Shown: piece by piece, positions 8,004 through 17,924 of the stretch
Numbering within the stretch: the stretch's first letter is position 1
Layout of the letters: each line of letters opens with the position of its first letter
Assembly: GCF_001418685.1 (NCBI RefSeq)
Contig: NZ_LIVM01000010.1
Span: forward strand, 1-64,000
DNA: 64,000 bases
Source of the DNA: Apibacter mensalis
GTDB lineage: Bacteria > Bacteroidota > Bacteroidia > Flavobacteriales > Weeksellaceae
Direction of reading: 5' to 3'
Program-made: the position numbers and the translations under genes
The notes under the pieces: generated by a model
What the model saw: the letters and a program-made list of their open reading frames with translations, nothing else
Databases searched by the model: none
Told to the model about the DNA's origin: nothing

Positions 8004-9845
8004 ATGAATTCATTAAAAAAAATACTAAAACAATTTGCCTATCCATATAAAAAAGAATTTATATTGGGAATTTTATTTAATGTTTTATATTCTCTGTTTT
8101 CGATAGTCTCTGTATTTTCCATTATGCCCATATTGGAAATGCTCTTAGGCGGGAATAATCAAATCTTAATTGAAGAAACCAAAAAAGAAATGCAAGTTTC
8201 AAACGGTATGATGGCTGAGTTAAAATATAAATTTTACGTATTTTTAGATCATTCTCTTGAAGGAACCAATCCTAAAACAGTCTTAGCCTATCTTTGTATT
8301 ACCGTTATTATTTTATTTTTATTAAGAAATATTTTCAGATATTTAGCCCAATACTTTATTGTTCTATTAAGAAGTGGAATTTCAAAAGATTTACGAGTGG
8401 GCATGTATGATAAAATCTTGACTCTTCCTGTAGCCTATTTTACTAATAGAAAAAAAGGAGATATCATGATAAGGCTTTCAGGAGATGTTGGAGAGGTAGA
8501 AGGTAATATCTTAACATCCATATTAGAGCTTTGGAGAACGCCTTTTTCAATTCTTTTTACTTTAATAGCTTTAATTGCCATTAGTCCCTCTTTAACTTTA
8601 ATTGCATTTATTGTACTTCCATTTATGGCATGGATTATTTCCTCAATTGGAAAAAGTTTGAAAAAAGATGCAAAAAAAGGGTTAGCTGAATCAGGCAATG
8701 TACTTTCAGTTATTGATGAAACTCTTAATGGTGCTAAAATAATTAAAATTTTCAATGCTGAAGAAACCATGAAAAGCAGGTTTATGAATAGCGTTCTTAA
8801 TCTTAGAAGGTTATCCATCAATATGATGAAAAAATATGAACTTGCCTCACCTTCATCTGAATTTCTGGGTTCTGTTGCTATGATTTTTATAACATGGTAT
8901 GGCGGAGTTCTTATTTTAGACGGAGAAGGATTGAATCTTCCTTCATTTTTAGTGTATATAGCCCTATTTTTTCAATTATTAGAACCTGCCAAAACATTAT
9001 CTACCTCAATTACTAACTTACATAAAGGCACCGCATCCACAGATCGTTTGGTGGAAACATTAGAAACCAGCATACAAATTTATGAGCCTGAAAATGCAAT
9101 AAATCTATCAGAAATAAAAGAAGGAATTCAATTAAAGAATATTAATTTCCAATATGTAGATGGACATCCCATTCTTCAAGACATAAATTTATTCCTCGCT
9201 AAAGGAAAGACGATAGCAGTTGTAGGTCAAAGTGGCAGCGGCAAAACAACCCTGGCTAATTTAATTGCAAGATTTTATGATGTTGATAGCGGAGCAATCT
9301 ATGTTGATGGCCATGATTTAAGAGATTTAAACTTAAAAGTATACCGTAAATTATTGGGAATGGTTACGCAAGAATCTATCCTATTTAATGATACCATAGC
9401 TAATAATATTAAATTAAGTAATCCCAATGCCACTATGGATGAAGTAATTGAAGCAGCTAAAGTGGCTAATGCCCTTGAATTTATTGAACAAATGCCTGAT
9501 GGATTCGACACTACCATTGGTGAAGGAGGAGGTAAACTTTCAGGAGGGCAAAAACAGAGAATAGCCATTGCCAGGGCTATATTGAAAAATCCGCCTATAA
9601 TGATTTTAGATGAAGCAACTTCTGCGTTAGATACTCAAAGTGAAAGGCTTGTACAAGATGCTTTGGATAATCTAATGTCTAATCGGACATCATTGGTTAT
9701 TGCTCATAGATTATCTACCATTGTAAAAGCTGATATGATTATTGTTATGGATAAAGGAAAAATAATGGAACAAGGATCACATGGCGAATTATTGGAAAAA
9801 AATGGTATTTATAAAAAATTAATTGATATGCAGAATTTTTCTTGA
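8004..9845 (+). CDS. ABC exporter, MsbA-like (membrane and ATPase domains fused)
   Basis: At 613 residues this is a half-transporter. The N-terminal part has about six membrane helices with a large loop around residues 50-85. The ATPase domain has Walker A GQSGSGKTT (408-416, K414), the LSGGQ signature at 512-516, Walker B MILDEATSALD (D536, E537) and the H-loop IAHRLS. Homodimers of this type flip lipids, often lipid A core, across the inner membrane; the neighbouring Omp85 gene fits an envelope role. The exact substrate cannot be read from sequence, so I do not assign msbA firmly. Confidence 0.9.
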   Translation: MNSLKKILKQFAYPYKKEFILGILFNVLYSLFSIVSVFSIMPILEMLLGGNNQILIEETKKEMQVSNGMMAELKYKFYVFLDHSLEGTNPKTVLAYLCITVIILFLLRNIFRYLAQYFIVLLRSGISKDLRVGMYDKILTLPVAYFTNRKKGDIMIRLSGDVGEVEGNILTSILELWRTPFSILFTLIALIAISPSLTLIAFIVLPFMAWIISSIGKSLKKDAKKGLAESGNVLSVIDETLNGAKIIKIFNAEETMKSRFMNSVLNLRRLSINMMKKYELASPSSEFLGSVAMIFITWYGGVLILDGEGLNLPSFLVYIALFFQLLEPAKTLSTSITNLHKGTASTDRLVETLETSIQIYEPENAINLSEIKEGIQLKNINFQYVDGHPILQDINLFLAKGKTIAVVGQSGSGKTTLANLIARFYDVDSGAIYVDGHDLRDLNLKVYRKLLGMVTQESILFNDTIANNIKLSNPNATMDEVIEAAKVANALEFIEQMPDGFDTTIGEGGGKLSGGQKQRIAIARAILKNPPIMILDEATSALDTQSERLVQDALDNLMSNRTSLVIAHRLSTIVKADMIIVMDKGKIMEQGSHGELLEKNGIYKKLIDMQNFS

Positions 9846-10259
9846 CAGTTTATAAAATTTCAAATGTTTTCCATTTATGAATAAATTATAATCGTATCAA
9901 TATTATAGAATAATTGAATTTACAAATACATTATTTATTTGTATCAATTTCTTTATCTGCTACATTTCCTGCCTTATCAGCTTAAAACATCTTAGTTGGA
10001 GTATGCCCTTATTCTCACTCATCTTTTTCTTATCTTCATGTGGAGTATAGTTATAATTAAAAATAAACTTACCAATATAAAATGTGTTATTTGGAAGCAT
10101 TTCTCTTCAAAATTTCCATAAACTAAGAAATCAAGTTATTGAGAGAATGTATTATTAATGTATTATTTAAGCTAAACCTATTTGATTAGAAAACAAATGC
10201 ACCCATTAATATAATACAAAGGTATTTCCATTTACCAGATTATAACCTTTATAAACTAA
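9846..10259. other. Gene-free spacer with a possible coding remnant
   Basis: No intact gene. On the minus strand near 9935-9985 a short frame reads ADKAGNVADKEIDTNK before a TAA, which looks protein-like but is bounded upstream by a stop; it may be the tail of a dead gene. I cannot identify it. Confidence 0.4.
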
Positions 10260-10646
10260 CTACTTATTATGATACTTTGCACCACGATTGTATATTTTCT
10301 TTTTATTATGCATATCCTCTTTTATTATTTTAATCTTTTGTCTTTGATCCTCAGTTAAAACTTCATTAATTTCAGATTTTTTATCCTCTTTTAATTTATG
10401 AATTTGTTTACGCAATTCTTCAGATTTTTTTCGCAACTCATCTTCCTTACTTTTATATTTATCTTCAATTAAATTAATTTTTCTTATTTGATCTTCAGTT
10501 AAATTGAGCTCCTTAGCCATTCTATCCCTCATCTCTTTAACCTTCTGTTCTTTTTTATTACAATCTTTACTATTCTCACATGTAGATTGAGTAAAAGCAA
10601 ACGTTGAAGATAATACTAATACTCCTACAAAAATTATTCTTTTCAT
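10260..10646 (-). CDS. Spy/CpxP-like periplasmic protein
   Basis: The 128-residue protein has a signal peptide (MKRIIFVGVLVLSSTFAFTQ) and a highly charged helical body. Two LTEDQ motifs (in LNLTEDQIRKI and VLTEDQRQKI) match the LTxxQ repeats of the Spy/CpxP family, and the spacing between them is filled by a Lys/Glu coiled coil. Family members are ATP-independent chaperones or stress sensors in the periplasm. Two cysteines (C23 and C29, in STCENSKDCNKK) just after the cleavage site could form a disulfide. A perfect 12-bp inverted repeat lies 12-42 bases upstream of the start, so regulation is likely. The gene stands alone. Confidence 0.75.
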   Translation of the reverse strand: MKRIIFVGVLVLSSTFAFTQSTCENSKDCNKKEQKVKEMRDRMAKELNLTEDQIRKINLIEDKYKSKEDELRKKSEELRKQIHKLKEDKKSEINEVLTEDQRQKIKIIKEDMHNKKKIYNRGAKYHNK

Positions 10647-10965
10647 ATAATTTAAAATTTACCATATATTGACCACATATATGGTAAAAAGTTTAATTTT
10701 AAAATCATAATTTGTTAGCTTTCATATGTAAAATATAATAATGCGCTAAACATTTACTGATAAATCATTTTAATATAAATACTTGAAATACATTTTAGAT
10801 AAAATGATGTTCAGTTTAAATATATAAAAATAGAGGAGGAAATTAACCATAAATATATTTTAAAAATATTAATTTACTTGCTATAACACCCTCTAATGTT
10901 GATAATTTTTTCAAAATATACCGTTTAAATATTGTATTTTTACACCTTGAAATTTTAATATAAAG
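10647..10965. other. Divergent spacer between the Spy-like gene and parA
   Basis: About 320 AT-rich bases between two divergent genes. It holds the inverted repeat at 10658-10688. No exact -7 box precedes parA; TATTTTTA near 10935 is one base off. I did not find a parS-like sequence. Confidence 0.5.
10658..10688. promoter_or_regulatory. Perfect 12-bp inverted repeat upstream of the Spy-like gene
   Basis: Arms 10658-10669 (tttaccatatat) and 10677-10688 are exact reverse complements around a 7-base centre. It is 12 bases from the start codon at 10646. It could bind a dimeric regulator or fold in the 5' leader. The core ttaccatatat recurs in the palindrome at 37730-37772. Confidence 0.55.
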
Positions 10966-11742
10966 ATGGGAAAAATTATTGCTATAGCTAATCAAAAAGG
11001 AGGAGTTGGAAAGACAACCACAGCTGTAAATTTGGCTGCGGCGATAGGAGTGCTTGAAAAAAAAGTTTTACTCATCGATGCAGATCCTCAAGCCAACGCC
11101 AGTTCTGGATTAGGTATTAATGTTGAAGAAGTTGAATACGGTACGTACGAAGTCCTTGAACATAGCGCCCCAGCCCAAGATGCCATACAACCCACTACTT
11201 CCCCCAATGTGGAATTAATACCGGCTCATATTGATCTTGTCGCCGCTGAAATTGAATTAGTTGATAAGGTTAATAGAGAATACATGTTAAAAGAAGCATT
11301 GAAAGACATAAAAAATAAATATGATTTTATAATTATTGATTGTGCACCGTCTTTAGGATTAATTACTTTAAATGCTTTAACTGCTGCCGATTCCGTAATA
11401 ATTCCCATCCAATGTGAATATTTTGCTTTAGAAGGTTTAGGGAAACTTCTAAATACTATCAACAGTGTTCAAAAACTCCACAATCCGGATCTAACTATTG
11501 AAGGATTATTATTGACTATGTATGATGCACGTTTACGTTTATCAAACCAAGTGGTAGAAGAAGTTAAAACACATTTTCCGGATATGGTTTTTGACAGTCT
11601 CATACAAAGAAATGTGCGATTAAGCGAAGCACCAAGCTTTGGCGAATCCATATTAAAATATGACGCAGAAAGTAAGGGAGCTATAAATTATATATTACTT
11701 GCAGAAGAAGTATTAAATAAAAATAAGTCTGAAGTTAAATAA
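10966..11742 (+). CDS. parA: Chromosome-partitioning ATPase ParA (Soj)
   Basis: The 258-residue protein opens with the deviant Walker A motif KGGVGKTT (residues 11-18, including the signature lysine K11), followed by LLIDADPQANASSGLG and FIIIDCAPSLGL. These define the MinD/ParA family of chromosomal Soj size. It dimerises on ATP, coats the nucleoid, and with ParB moves origin regions. parB starts 3 bases after its stop, so the two are one operon. The chromosomal order parA-parB-DUF5683-dapB-lepB argues against a plasmid copy. Confidence 0.96.
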   Translation: MGKIIAIANQKGGVGKTTTAVNLAAAIGVLEKKVLLIDADPQANASSGLGINVEEVEYGTYEVLEHSAPAQDAIQPTTSPNVELIPAHIDLVAAEIELVDKVNREYMLKEALKDIKNKYDFIIIDCAPSLGLITLNALTAADSVIIPIQCEYFALEGLGKLLNTINSVQKLHNPDLTIEGLLLTMYDARLRLSNQVVEEVKTHFPDMVFDSLIQRNVRLSEAPSFGESILKYDAESKGAINYILLAEEVLNKNKSEVK

Positions 11743-11745
11743 ATT

Positions 11746-12630
11746 ATGGGTATAGAGAAAAAAAGAGCTATGGGTAGAGGTCTATCCGCAATTTTGAGTG
11801 AGAATTCTAAAAAAGTTAATTCTGCCGAAGAAAAAGGTGCAGAAGAGTTAGTAGGTAACATATTGGAAATTTCACTTGATGACATTATAACCAACCCCAA
11901 TCAACCCAGAACTAATTTTGATCAAAAAGCATTAGACGAATTATCAATTTCTATTAAACAGTTAGGATTGATACAACCTATAACGGTGCGTAAAAATGGA
12001 GATAAATATGATTTAATTTCAGGAGAAAGAAGATATCGCGCATCCAAACAAGCAGGTCTAAAAAAATTGCCCGCATTTGTAAGATTGGCTAATGATCGAG
12101 AACTTTTAGAAATGGCTTTAGTTGAAAATATCCAACGAAAAGATCTGGATCCAATTGAAATTGCTCTCAGCTTTGAAAAATTAATTGAAGAAATCAATAT
12201 AACTCAGGAAAATCTGAGTAACAGAGTGGGGAAGGACAGGAGTACCATAACCAATTATTTAAGGCTATTAAAATTATCTCCAATCATCCAAACCGGTATA
12301 AGAGACGGAATTATTTCCATGGGACATGGACGAGCGCTAATCTCCTTGGAAGAACAAGAGAAACAATTATTTGTATACGAAAAAATTGTACGTGAACAAT
12401 TATCTGTAAGACAAACTGAAAATTTCATACGTACCTTTAAAAATCCTAAAAGCAAAAAAGTATCTAAAGAAAAGGAATTACCCAATCATCTAAAAAAAGG
12501 TTTGAAAAATTTTGAAGATTATTTCGAAACTACTATTGAAATAAAGGCTACAGAAAAAGGAAAAGGAAAAATTATCATTAATTTTGATTCAACGGAAGAA
12601 TTTGAAAGAATTCAGAAATTATTAGAATGA
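11746..12630 (+). CDS. parB: Chromosome-partitioning protein ParB (Spo0J)
   Basis: The 294-residue protein has the ParB N-terminal CTPase domain: [23 protein letters not shown], and GERRYRA at residues 93-99, which contacts CTP. A helix-turn-helix region follows ([24 protein letters not shown]) and binds parS; the basic C-terminal part dimerises. ParB loads at parS, spreads as a CTP clamp and stimulates ParA. The stop codon overlaps the start of the next gene (ATGA at 12627-12630), so translation is probably coupled. Confidence 0.95.
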   Translation: MGIEKKRAMGRGLSAILSENSKKVNSAEEKGAEELVGNILEISLDDIITNPNQPRTNFDQKALDELSISIKQLGLIQPITVRKNGDKYDLISGERRYRASKQAGLKKLPAFVRLANDRELLEMALVENIQRKDLDPIEIALSFEKLIEEINITQENLSNRVGKDRSTITNYLRLLKLSPIIQTGIRDGIISMGHGRALISLEEQEKQLFVYEKIVREQLSVRQTENFIRTFKNPKSKKVSKEKELPNHLKKGLKNFEDYFETTIEIKATEKGKGKIIINFDSTEEFERIQKLLE

Positions 12631-13226
12631 TACAAAAGAAAATATTGGTTATAATTTCATTATTTCTTACTTGTTTTATTTTAGCTCAAAATCAAGAAAA
12701 AAACAATACCACTGGTAGTGAAGATGAAATTATAATTCGAAATATTAATCAAACAGATTCGCTTACTCGAACTATGTTGAGAAGCCCTCTGAAAGCTTCC
12801 TTATATTCAGCTATACTTCCCGGTTTAGGACAATTATACAATAGAAAATATATTAAAGCTCCCATTGTGTTAGGGGTTATTGGTGCCGGAATAGGTTTTA
12901 TAAAGTATTACAATAACAGATATAATAAATATCATAAAGCATATTTAGCAGAACTAAGCGGACAAAGACATCAATTTTCAGATGTTGCAGGCATTAGTCC
13001 AAAAGTTTTAGCTAATGCACAAGATTCAGAGAGGAGAAATAGGGATTATGCAATAGTGCTGACCTCTCTTGCTTATCTTTTAAATATAGTTGATGCTACA
13101 GTTGATGCACATCTATCGATTTTTGATAAAGATAAAGATCTTGCCGTCAGACCTGTTATTATGGAAAATGCAGATACATGGTTTAATAATCAAAAAGTAG
13201 GACTTTCACTTTGCCTATCATTTTAA
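12627..13226 (+). CDS. DUF5683 membrane protein
   Basis: The 199-residue protein starts with a signal-like segment ([18 protein letters not shown]). The core [26 protein letters not shown], a glycine-rich hydrophobic stretch and [25 protein letters not shown] are typical of DUF5683 proteins of Bacteroidota. Function is unknown. Its start overlaps the parB stop by four bases and dapB follows 36 bases later; this placement between parB and dapB is common in the class, suggesting a conserved but uncharacterised link with the cell envelope. Confidence 0.85.
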   Translation: MIQKKILVIISLFLTCFILAQNQEKNNTTGSEDEIIIRNINQTDSLTRTMLRSPLKASLYSAILPGLGQLYNRKYIKAPIVLGVIGAGIGFIKYYNNRYNKYHKAYLAELSGQRHQFSDVAGISPKVLANAQDSERRNRDYAIVLTSLAYLLNIVDATVDAHLSIFDKDKDLAVRPVIMENADTWFNNQKVGLSLCLSF

Positions 13227-13262
13227 AATTGTAAATGTTAATAATAATTAATATATATTCTT

Positions 13263-13964
13263 ATGAAAATAGCTTTAGTAGGTTATGGTAAAATGGGTAA
13301 AGCCATAGAAGAAATAGCCCTAAATCAAAATCACGAAATCGTTGCCAGATTAGAAAAAAAACCAACTCAGGAAAATTTAAATGGCGCAGAGGTAGCTATT
13401 GAATTCTCAACTCCTTCTACTGCTTATGAAAATGTAACCGCTTGCTTAGAAATTGGAATACCGGTCGTATGTGGAACGACTGCATGGCTAGATAAGCTAC
13501 CTCAAGTAAAGGATATTTGTATAAAGTATAACGGCGGATTCATTTATTCTTCCAATTACAGCTTGGGAGTTAATTTATTTTTCGAAATAAATAAAAGAGC
13601 GGCTGAAATTATGCATAAATACCAGGAATATACTGTTCATATTGAAGAAATACATCATACAGAAAAAAAGGACGCACCCAGCGGTACAGCTATAACTCTT
13701 GCAGAAGAAATCATTCCGATATACGGCTTTGATGGATGGAAATTATCATATAAGACCAATAATAATTTATTGGGAATTGAAGCTAAGAGAGTTCATGATG
13801 TTCCCGGAACACATACAGTAATATACAACTCACCTATTGACGATATTGAATTTAAACATGTCGCCCATTCCAGAAAAGGTTTTGCTATAGGAGCATTAAT
13901 AGCAGCTGAATGGCTTATCGGAAAAAAAGGTATTTTCACTATGAAAGATGTGCTAGGATTTTAG
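13263..13964 (+). CDS. dapB: 4-hydroxy-tetrahydrodipicolinate reductase
   Basis: The 233 residues match DapB. The N-terminal Rossmann motif is GYGKMGKAIEEIA, and the substrate loop is EEIHHTEKKDAPSGTA, with the K-x-D-x-P-S-G-T signature in full. The enzyme uses NAD(P)H to reduce hydroxy-tetrahydrodipicolinate in the diaminopimelate/lysine pathway, feeding peptidoglycan. It sits in the par operon region, 36 bases after DUF5683 and followed by the separately promoted lepB. Confidence 0.95.
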   Translation: MKIALVGYGKMGKAIEEIALNQNHEIVARLEKKPTQENLNGAEVAIEFSTPSTAYENVTACLEIGIPVVCGTTAWLDKLPQVKDICIKYNGGFIYSSNYSLGVNLFFEINKRAAEIMHKYQEYTVHIEEIHHTEKKDAPSGTAITLAEEIIPIYGFDGWKLSYKTNNNLLGIEAKRVHDVPGTHTVIYNSPIDDIEFKHVAHSRKGFAIGALIAAEWLIGKKGIFTMKDVLGF

Positions 13965-13972
13965 ATAAAAAT

Positions 13973-13980
13973 TACTTTTG
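13973..13980 (+). promoter_or_regulatory. -7 box for lepB
   Basis: TACTTTTG matches TAnnTTTG just after the dapB stop and 52 bases before the lepB ATG. No clear -33 TTG. Confidence 0.45.
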
Positions 13981-14031
13981 TATCAAGGCAAATAAATAAC
14001 TAAATTATTAAAAAGATTTAAATATTATCTC

Positions 14032-15642
14032 ATGCATTATTTACCCTATTATTTACTATTCGCTTTACTTTCAAATATACTCTATTTCCTAACTGCTTGG
14101 AAATTATTTCAAAAAGCAGGTAGAAAGGCATGGGAATCCTTGCTCCCTTTTTACAATATTTTAATTACATTAAAAATCATTCATCGTCCTTGGTGGTGGT
14201 TCATTATAGTATTTATCCCCATTGTAGGTCCTATTATGGGAGCTATTATATTAGTGGATTTTATAAGGCATTATAATCGTCGATCCTATTTAGATGCCCT
14301 ATTGGTTTTGTTTTTCTCATTTATCTTCTTGGCCTACATAAACTATTCGCCCAAAACACAATACAGTGGAAAACAAGAAAGAAAAGAAACTTTTATATCA
14401 GCGGTCCTGTTTGCAGTTATTTTTGCGACCATAGTTCATGCTTTTGTAATTCAGCCATTTACTATTCCAACTGCATCCATGGAACGAACCTTACTTGTTG
14501 GAGATTTCCTTTTTGTCAGTAAATTAAATTACGGAATAAGAATCCCGATGACACCGGTAGCTTTGCCATTCTTGCAAAATAAAATTCCATTGGGAAATAA
14601 CCAACAGCCTCAAAACCAAATAAACTCCTATGTAGATAAAATTCGTTTACCCTATTTGAGACTTCCCGGTTGGACTAAGGTTAACAGATATGATATTGTT
14701 GTTTTCAATTACCCTACAGATTCACTTCACACAGCCATAGATAGAAAAGACCCATATGTAAAACGTTGCGTTGGTTTACCAGGAGATCAAATTCAATTAA
14801 TTGATGGAAACTTATTGGTCAATGGAAAACCTGAAGAAATAAAGAAAGATGAAGAACAGCAAAGAGATTATTTAGTATATACCACCGAAGCCGGCATCAG
14901 CCAAAGAAAAATTGAAGATTTATTAGGATATGCTACTTACCAAGAAGGAATGGACGAGCACGGTAAAAATATTTATTATTTTAAAGGACTTACTAAGGAA
15001 AATGCGGCCAAAATAAAAGACTTTGATACAGTTGATTCCATTAGGATTTTATTTGCAAATAAAGGGGAAGAGGGAATTCATTATAGAGATATTGCTAAAA
15101 CAAAAATTGATACTACTAACTCCATTTTCCCCTTACATAGCGGTTGGAACGGATCTCAGTATGGGCCCATTACTATCCCTAAGCAAGGAGACATTATTCA
15201 GTTAACCCCTCAGAATATAAATCAATATCGGAGAATCATAAAAAATTACGAAAACAACGATTTAAAGGAAAAAGATGGGAAATTCTATATAAACGGTAAA
15301 GAATCCAACACCTATACAATTCAACAAAATTATTATTGGATGATGGGAGACAATAGAGATAACTCTCTGGATAGCAGATATTTTGGATATGTACCGGAAG
15401 ATCATATTATTGGAACACCTGTTTTTACCTGGTTAAGTATTCAAGGCTTATTTGAAAATGATCCTTTCGGACATCCGGCAAAATTCAAAATAAGATGGAA
15501 TAGAATGTTCCGCACCGTAAATACAAACGCTCCTCTTAATGAAAAAACTAATTATTTTCCGGTTTTTGTATTGTTATTAGGAGGTTATTTCGCTTACGAT
15601 TATTTAAAACAAAAGAAAAAGAGAGTAAAAGATAAAAAATAA
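14032..15642 (+). CDS. lepB: Signal peptidase I with extra N-terminal membrane domain
   Basis: The 536-residue protein is nearly twice the usual length. Residues 1-110 form three to four hydrophobic helices with AGRKAWESLLPFYNI, like the DUF5684-type domain often fused to Bacteroidota signal peptidases. The peptidase follows: catalytic S149 in PTASMERTL and K244 in YVKRCVGLPGD, and the late box MMGDNRDNSLDSRYFG. A long insertion (about residues 260-415) separates the last two boxes. It removes signal peptides on the periplasmic face. It has its own -7 box; the C1 peptidase gene follows 12 bases downstream and is probably co-transcribed. Confidence 0.95.
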   Translation: MHYLPYYLLFALLSNILYFLTAWKLFQKAGRKAWESLLPFYNILITLKIIHRPWWWFIIVFIPIVGPIMGAIILVDFIRHYNRRSYLDALLVLFFSFIFLAYINYSPKTQYSGKQERKETFISAVLFAVIFATIVHAFVIQPFTIPTASMERTLLVGDFLFVSKLNYGIRIPMTPVALPFLQNKIPLGNNQQPQNQINSYVDKIRLPYLRLPGWTKVNRYDIVVFNYPTDSLHTAIDRKDPYVKRCVGLPGDQIQLIDGNLLVNGKPEEIKKDEEQQRDYLVYTTEAGISQRKIEDLLGYATYQEGMDEHGKNIYYFKGLTKENAAKIKDFDTVDSIRILFANKGEEGIHYRDIAKTKIDTTNSIFPLHSGWNGSQYGPITIPKQGDIIQLTPQNINQYRRIIKNYENNDLKEKDGKFYINGKESNTYTIQQNYYWMMGDNRDNSLDSRYFGYVPEDHIIGTPVFTWLSIQGLFENDPFGHPAKFKIRWNRMFRTVNTNAPLNEKTNYFPVFVLLLGGYFAYDYLKQKKKRVKDKK

Positions 15643-15654
15643 TTGCATTAATTT

Positions 15655-16830
15655 ATGAGGAAAACCGTCATTTCTATCTTACTGTTATTGATTCTACAAT
15701 CTGTAACTTATGCTCAAGATGATTTGATCAATAAAATTAAGGATAATAAATCAAAAAAGAGCAACTTTCAATTTACCTTAGTTAAGCAACTTGATAATAC
15801 AAATGTAAAAAACCAAGGTTCCTCAGGTACATGCTGGAGCTATGCAGGAAATTCATTTTTGGAATCTGAAATATATAAAAAACATAATCGTGTAATAGAT
15901 ATTGCAGAAATATACACAGCCAGGAGAACTTACGAAGAAAAAGCCAAGATTTATGTTTTAATGGACGGTTTTGTAAATTATGGTGATGGAGGTTCATTAC
16001 ACGACGTCATAAATATGTACAAAAAATATGGAATTGTCCCTCAAGAAGCCTATACCGGACTCATTAATGGTGCAATAAAGAATAATTTCAGTGAAATGCA
16101 ACAAGAGCTTAAAGAGTATCTGGATAAGGTAAAAATTCAAAAAGCTCCTATAAATACAAACTGGACATTCAATTTCTCATCAATTCTAGATAAGTATATT
16201 GGAAAAGTCCCCGAAACGTTTATTTATAAAGGAAAAATGTATACTCCTAAAACATTTGCCGATGAAATAGTTGATTTAAATCCAAATGATTATATAGAAA
16301 TATCATCATTTAAAGATTACGAGTACTATAAATCATTTTATCCACCCTTACCCGATAACTGGAGTGGAGATAGGATGTATAATGTACCTATGCATGAATT
16401 GACTACTATTATAGACCATGCCTTATCAACAGGATACACAGTTGGATGGGCGGCAGACGTAAGTGAACCGTATTTTAGTTGGAAAAACGGTGTTGCTTAT
16501 GTTCCGGATACAAATATTTATTCCATTTCTTCCGAAGAAAAAGCAAATTTATTCAGTCACCCTAAGCCTGAAAAGATAATTACTGAAGAAATGCGTCAAG
16601 AAGCCTTTAACAACAAATCTACAACCGATGATCATGCCATGCATATTGTAGGTTTGGCCAAAGACCAAAACGGCAAGGAATATTATTTAGTTAAAAACTC
16701 GTGGGGCGTTTCCAATGATTTTCAGGGATATTTATATGTCACAAAAAATTACGTACAATTTAAATCTACTGCTATCTTAGTTAATAAAAAAGCCATTCCA
16801 AAAAAATTATATAAAAAGCTCAGTCTTTAA
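15655..16830 (+). CDS. Exported C1 cysteine peptidase (PepC/bleomycin-hydrolase type)
   Basis: The 391-residue protein has a signal peptide (MRKTVISILLLLILQSVTYAQ). The papain-fold catalytic set is complete: the oxyanion Gln and catalytic C60 in NQGSSGTCWSYA, H327 in DHAMHIVG, and N348 in VKNSWG. The order and the DHAMHI context are those of aminopeptidase C/bleomycin hydrolase (C1B). Most C1B enzymes are cytoplasmic; the signal peptide places this one in the periplasm or outside, as is common in Bacteroidota. It lies 12 bases after lepB. Confidence 0.9.
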   Translation: MRKTVISILLLLILQSVTYAQDDLINKIKDNKSKKSNFQFTLVKQLDNTNVKNQGSSGTCWSYAGNSFLESEIYKKHNRVIDIAEIYTARRTYEEKAKIYVLMDGFVNYGDGGSLHDVINMYKKYGIVPQEAYTGLINGAIKNNFSEMQQELKEYLDKVKIQKAPINTNWTFNFSSILDKYIGKVPETFIYKGKMYTPKTFADEIVDLNPNDYIEISSFKDYEYYKSFYPPLPDNWSGDRMYNVPMHELTTIIDHALSTGYTVGWAADVSEPYFSWKNGVAYVPDTNIYSISSEEKANLFSHPKPEKIITEEMRQEAFNNKSTTDDHAMHIVGLAKDQNGKEYYLVKNSWGVSNDFQGYLYVTKNYVQFKSTAILVNKKAIPKKLYKKLSL

Positions 16831-17924
16831 AATATTCATTAATTATAAAATATTTAAAATTATAGAAATTATCATTAAAGCAAAGGAGATTGTAAAATTA
16901 TTGATAAAAATACAATTAGATTAAATTGAAGGAATGATAATTAATTCTATTTAACATAATATAAATTATAGGTAAATTTTACATTTTAAATTTACGGCAG
17001 TATTAACGGATTTTTCTATAATTTCTATGTCTACGCAAATGTTCAGAGCTACGAGTAAATAGAACTTTTATGAGACCAATACATTTTACGGAATTTTCCA
17101 AAAATTATTCATTATGTATAAAAAACGGCCGTGCAGCCAACCCGGTTTGTGTAGAAAATTTATTGCCTTTAAAATTAAAAAAGAAAAAACAAATGTATGA
17201 GCATAATGAGTTTTTTATTTTTCTTACTTTTTTAATTCTTAGGTATCAATCAAAAGAATAACTTAAAAAATAGTAACAAATTTAGAGTCCCAGAATATAA
17301 ATGCAAGTTTTTGTTTTTTTTGATTTTTTTATTTTCTTTGTTCTACCACTTGAATTTAACACAGTTAAATTAATGGATATTACATAAAAAAGATAAAGAA
17401 TGTTAACCACCTTTACTATTTCTCTTACTTTTTTCTATTTCCTATTTAACATAATATTATTATTTTTACATATCAGTAATGATTTTTTCTAAAATGAATC
17501 CTTCAAAGGCCTTTACCTTTCCAAGAAAAGCCTCCTTTTATATATCTCTTTACAAACAATTTATTTAGAAAAAATTATTTTTTTTATTTTATTTTTTATT
17601 TAATTTTTATTACCTTAGCTTATATCAAATAATAAAAACTCATGCCTTAACTTATACTTTAAGATGAATAAATAACTATGCATCAATATACGCATTGCAC
17701 ATCCGTGCGGAAAATTATTTTCTTACTTGAGTAAATTTTTGAAATCTTTATGAAATCTTACTAAAGCTTTCTAAAAAAATTAATAGAAACAAAAAAATTT
17801 ATTTACCCGTAATGATTATTAATAATAAAAATCATTGATTTAAATATAATATCGCATTTAATATGACCTCAATATAAAATAATTAAACTGAGCGTAATAA
17901 CCTAAAACTAAAATTTCTATTGAA
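16831..17924. other. 1.1-kb gene-poor spacer upstream of the RloC-like gene
   Basis: Very AT-rich with long T and A runs. The only sizeable plus-strand frame is 17070-17261 (63 codons); its middle (GRAANPVCVENLLPLKLKKKK) looks protein-like, but the rest does not and nothing similar is recognised. It may be a decayed gene or chance. No RNA gene is evident. Confidence 0.5.

Noticed and set aside
8435-8821. Antisense open frame of 128 codons inside the ABC exporter gene
   Set aside because: It is a mirror of real coding sequence on the other strand, without start signals or a family; the same holds for the other long antisense frames in uvrC, gyrB, ychF, aroC and poxB.
10647-10965. parS site near parAB
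   Set aside because: I looked for a TGTTTCACGTGAAACA-like sequence in the parAB region and saw none; the palindrome at 10658-10688 has a different sequence.
17070-17261. 63-codon open frame before the RloC-like gene
   Set aside because: Composition is odd (Lys run, then Phe/Leu-rich), no homologue is recognised and there is no promoter; too weak to call.
16831-17924. Structured RNA gene in the spacer
   Set aside because: Only a weak hairpin with short arms (gcac/gtgc near 17697-17708) was seen; no RNA family is recognisable.
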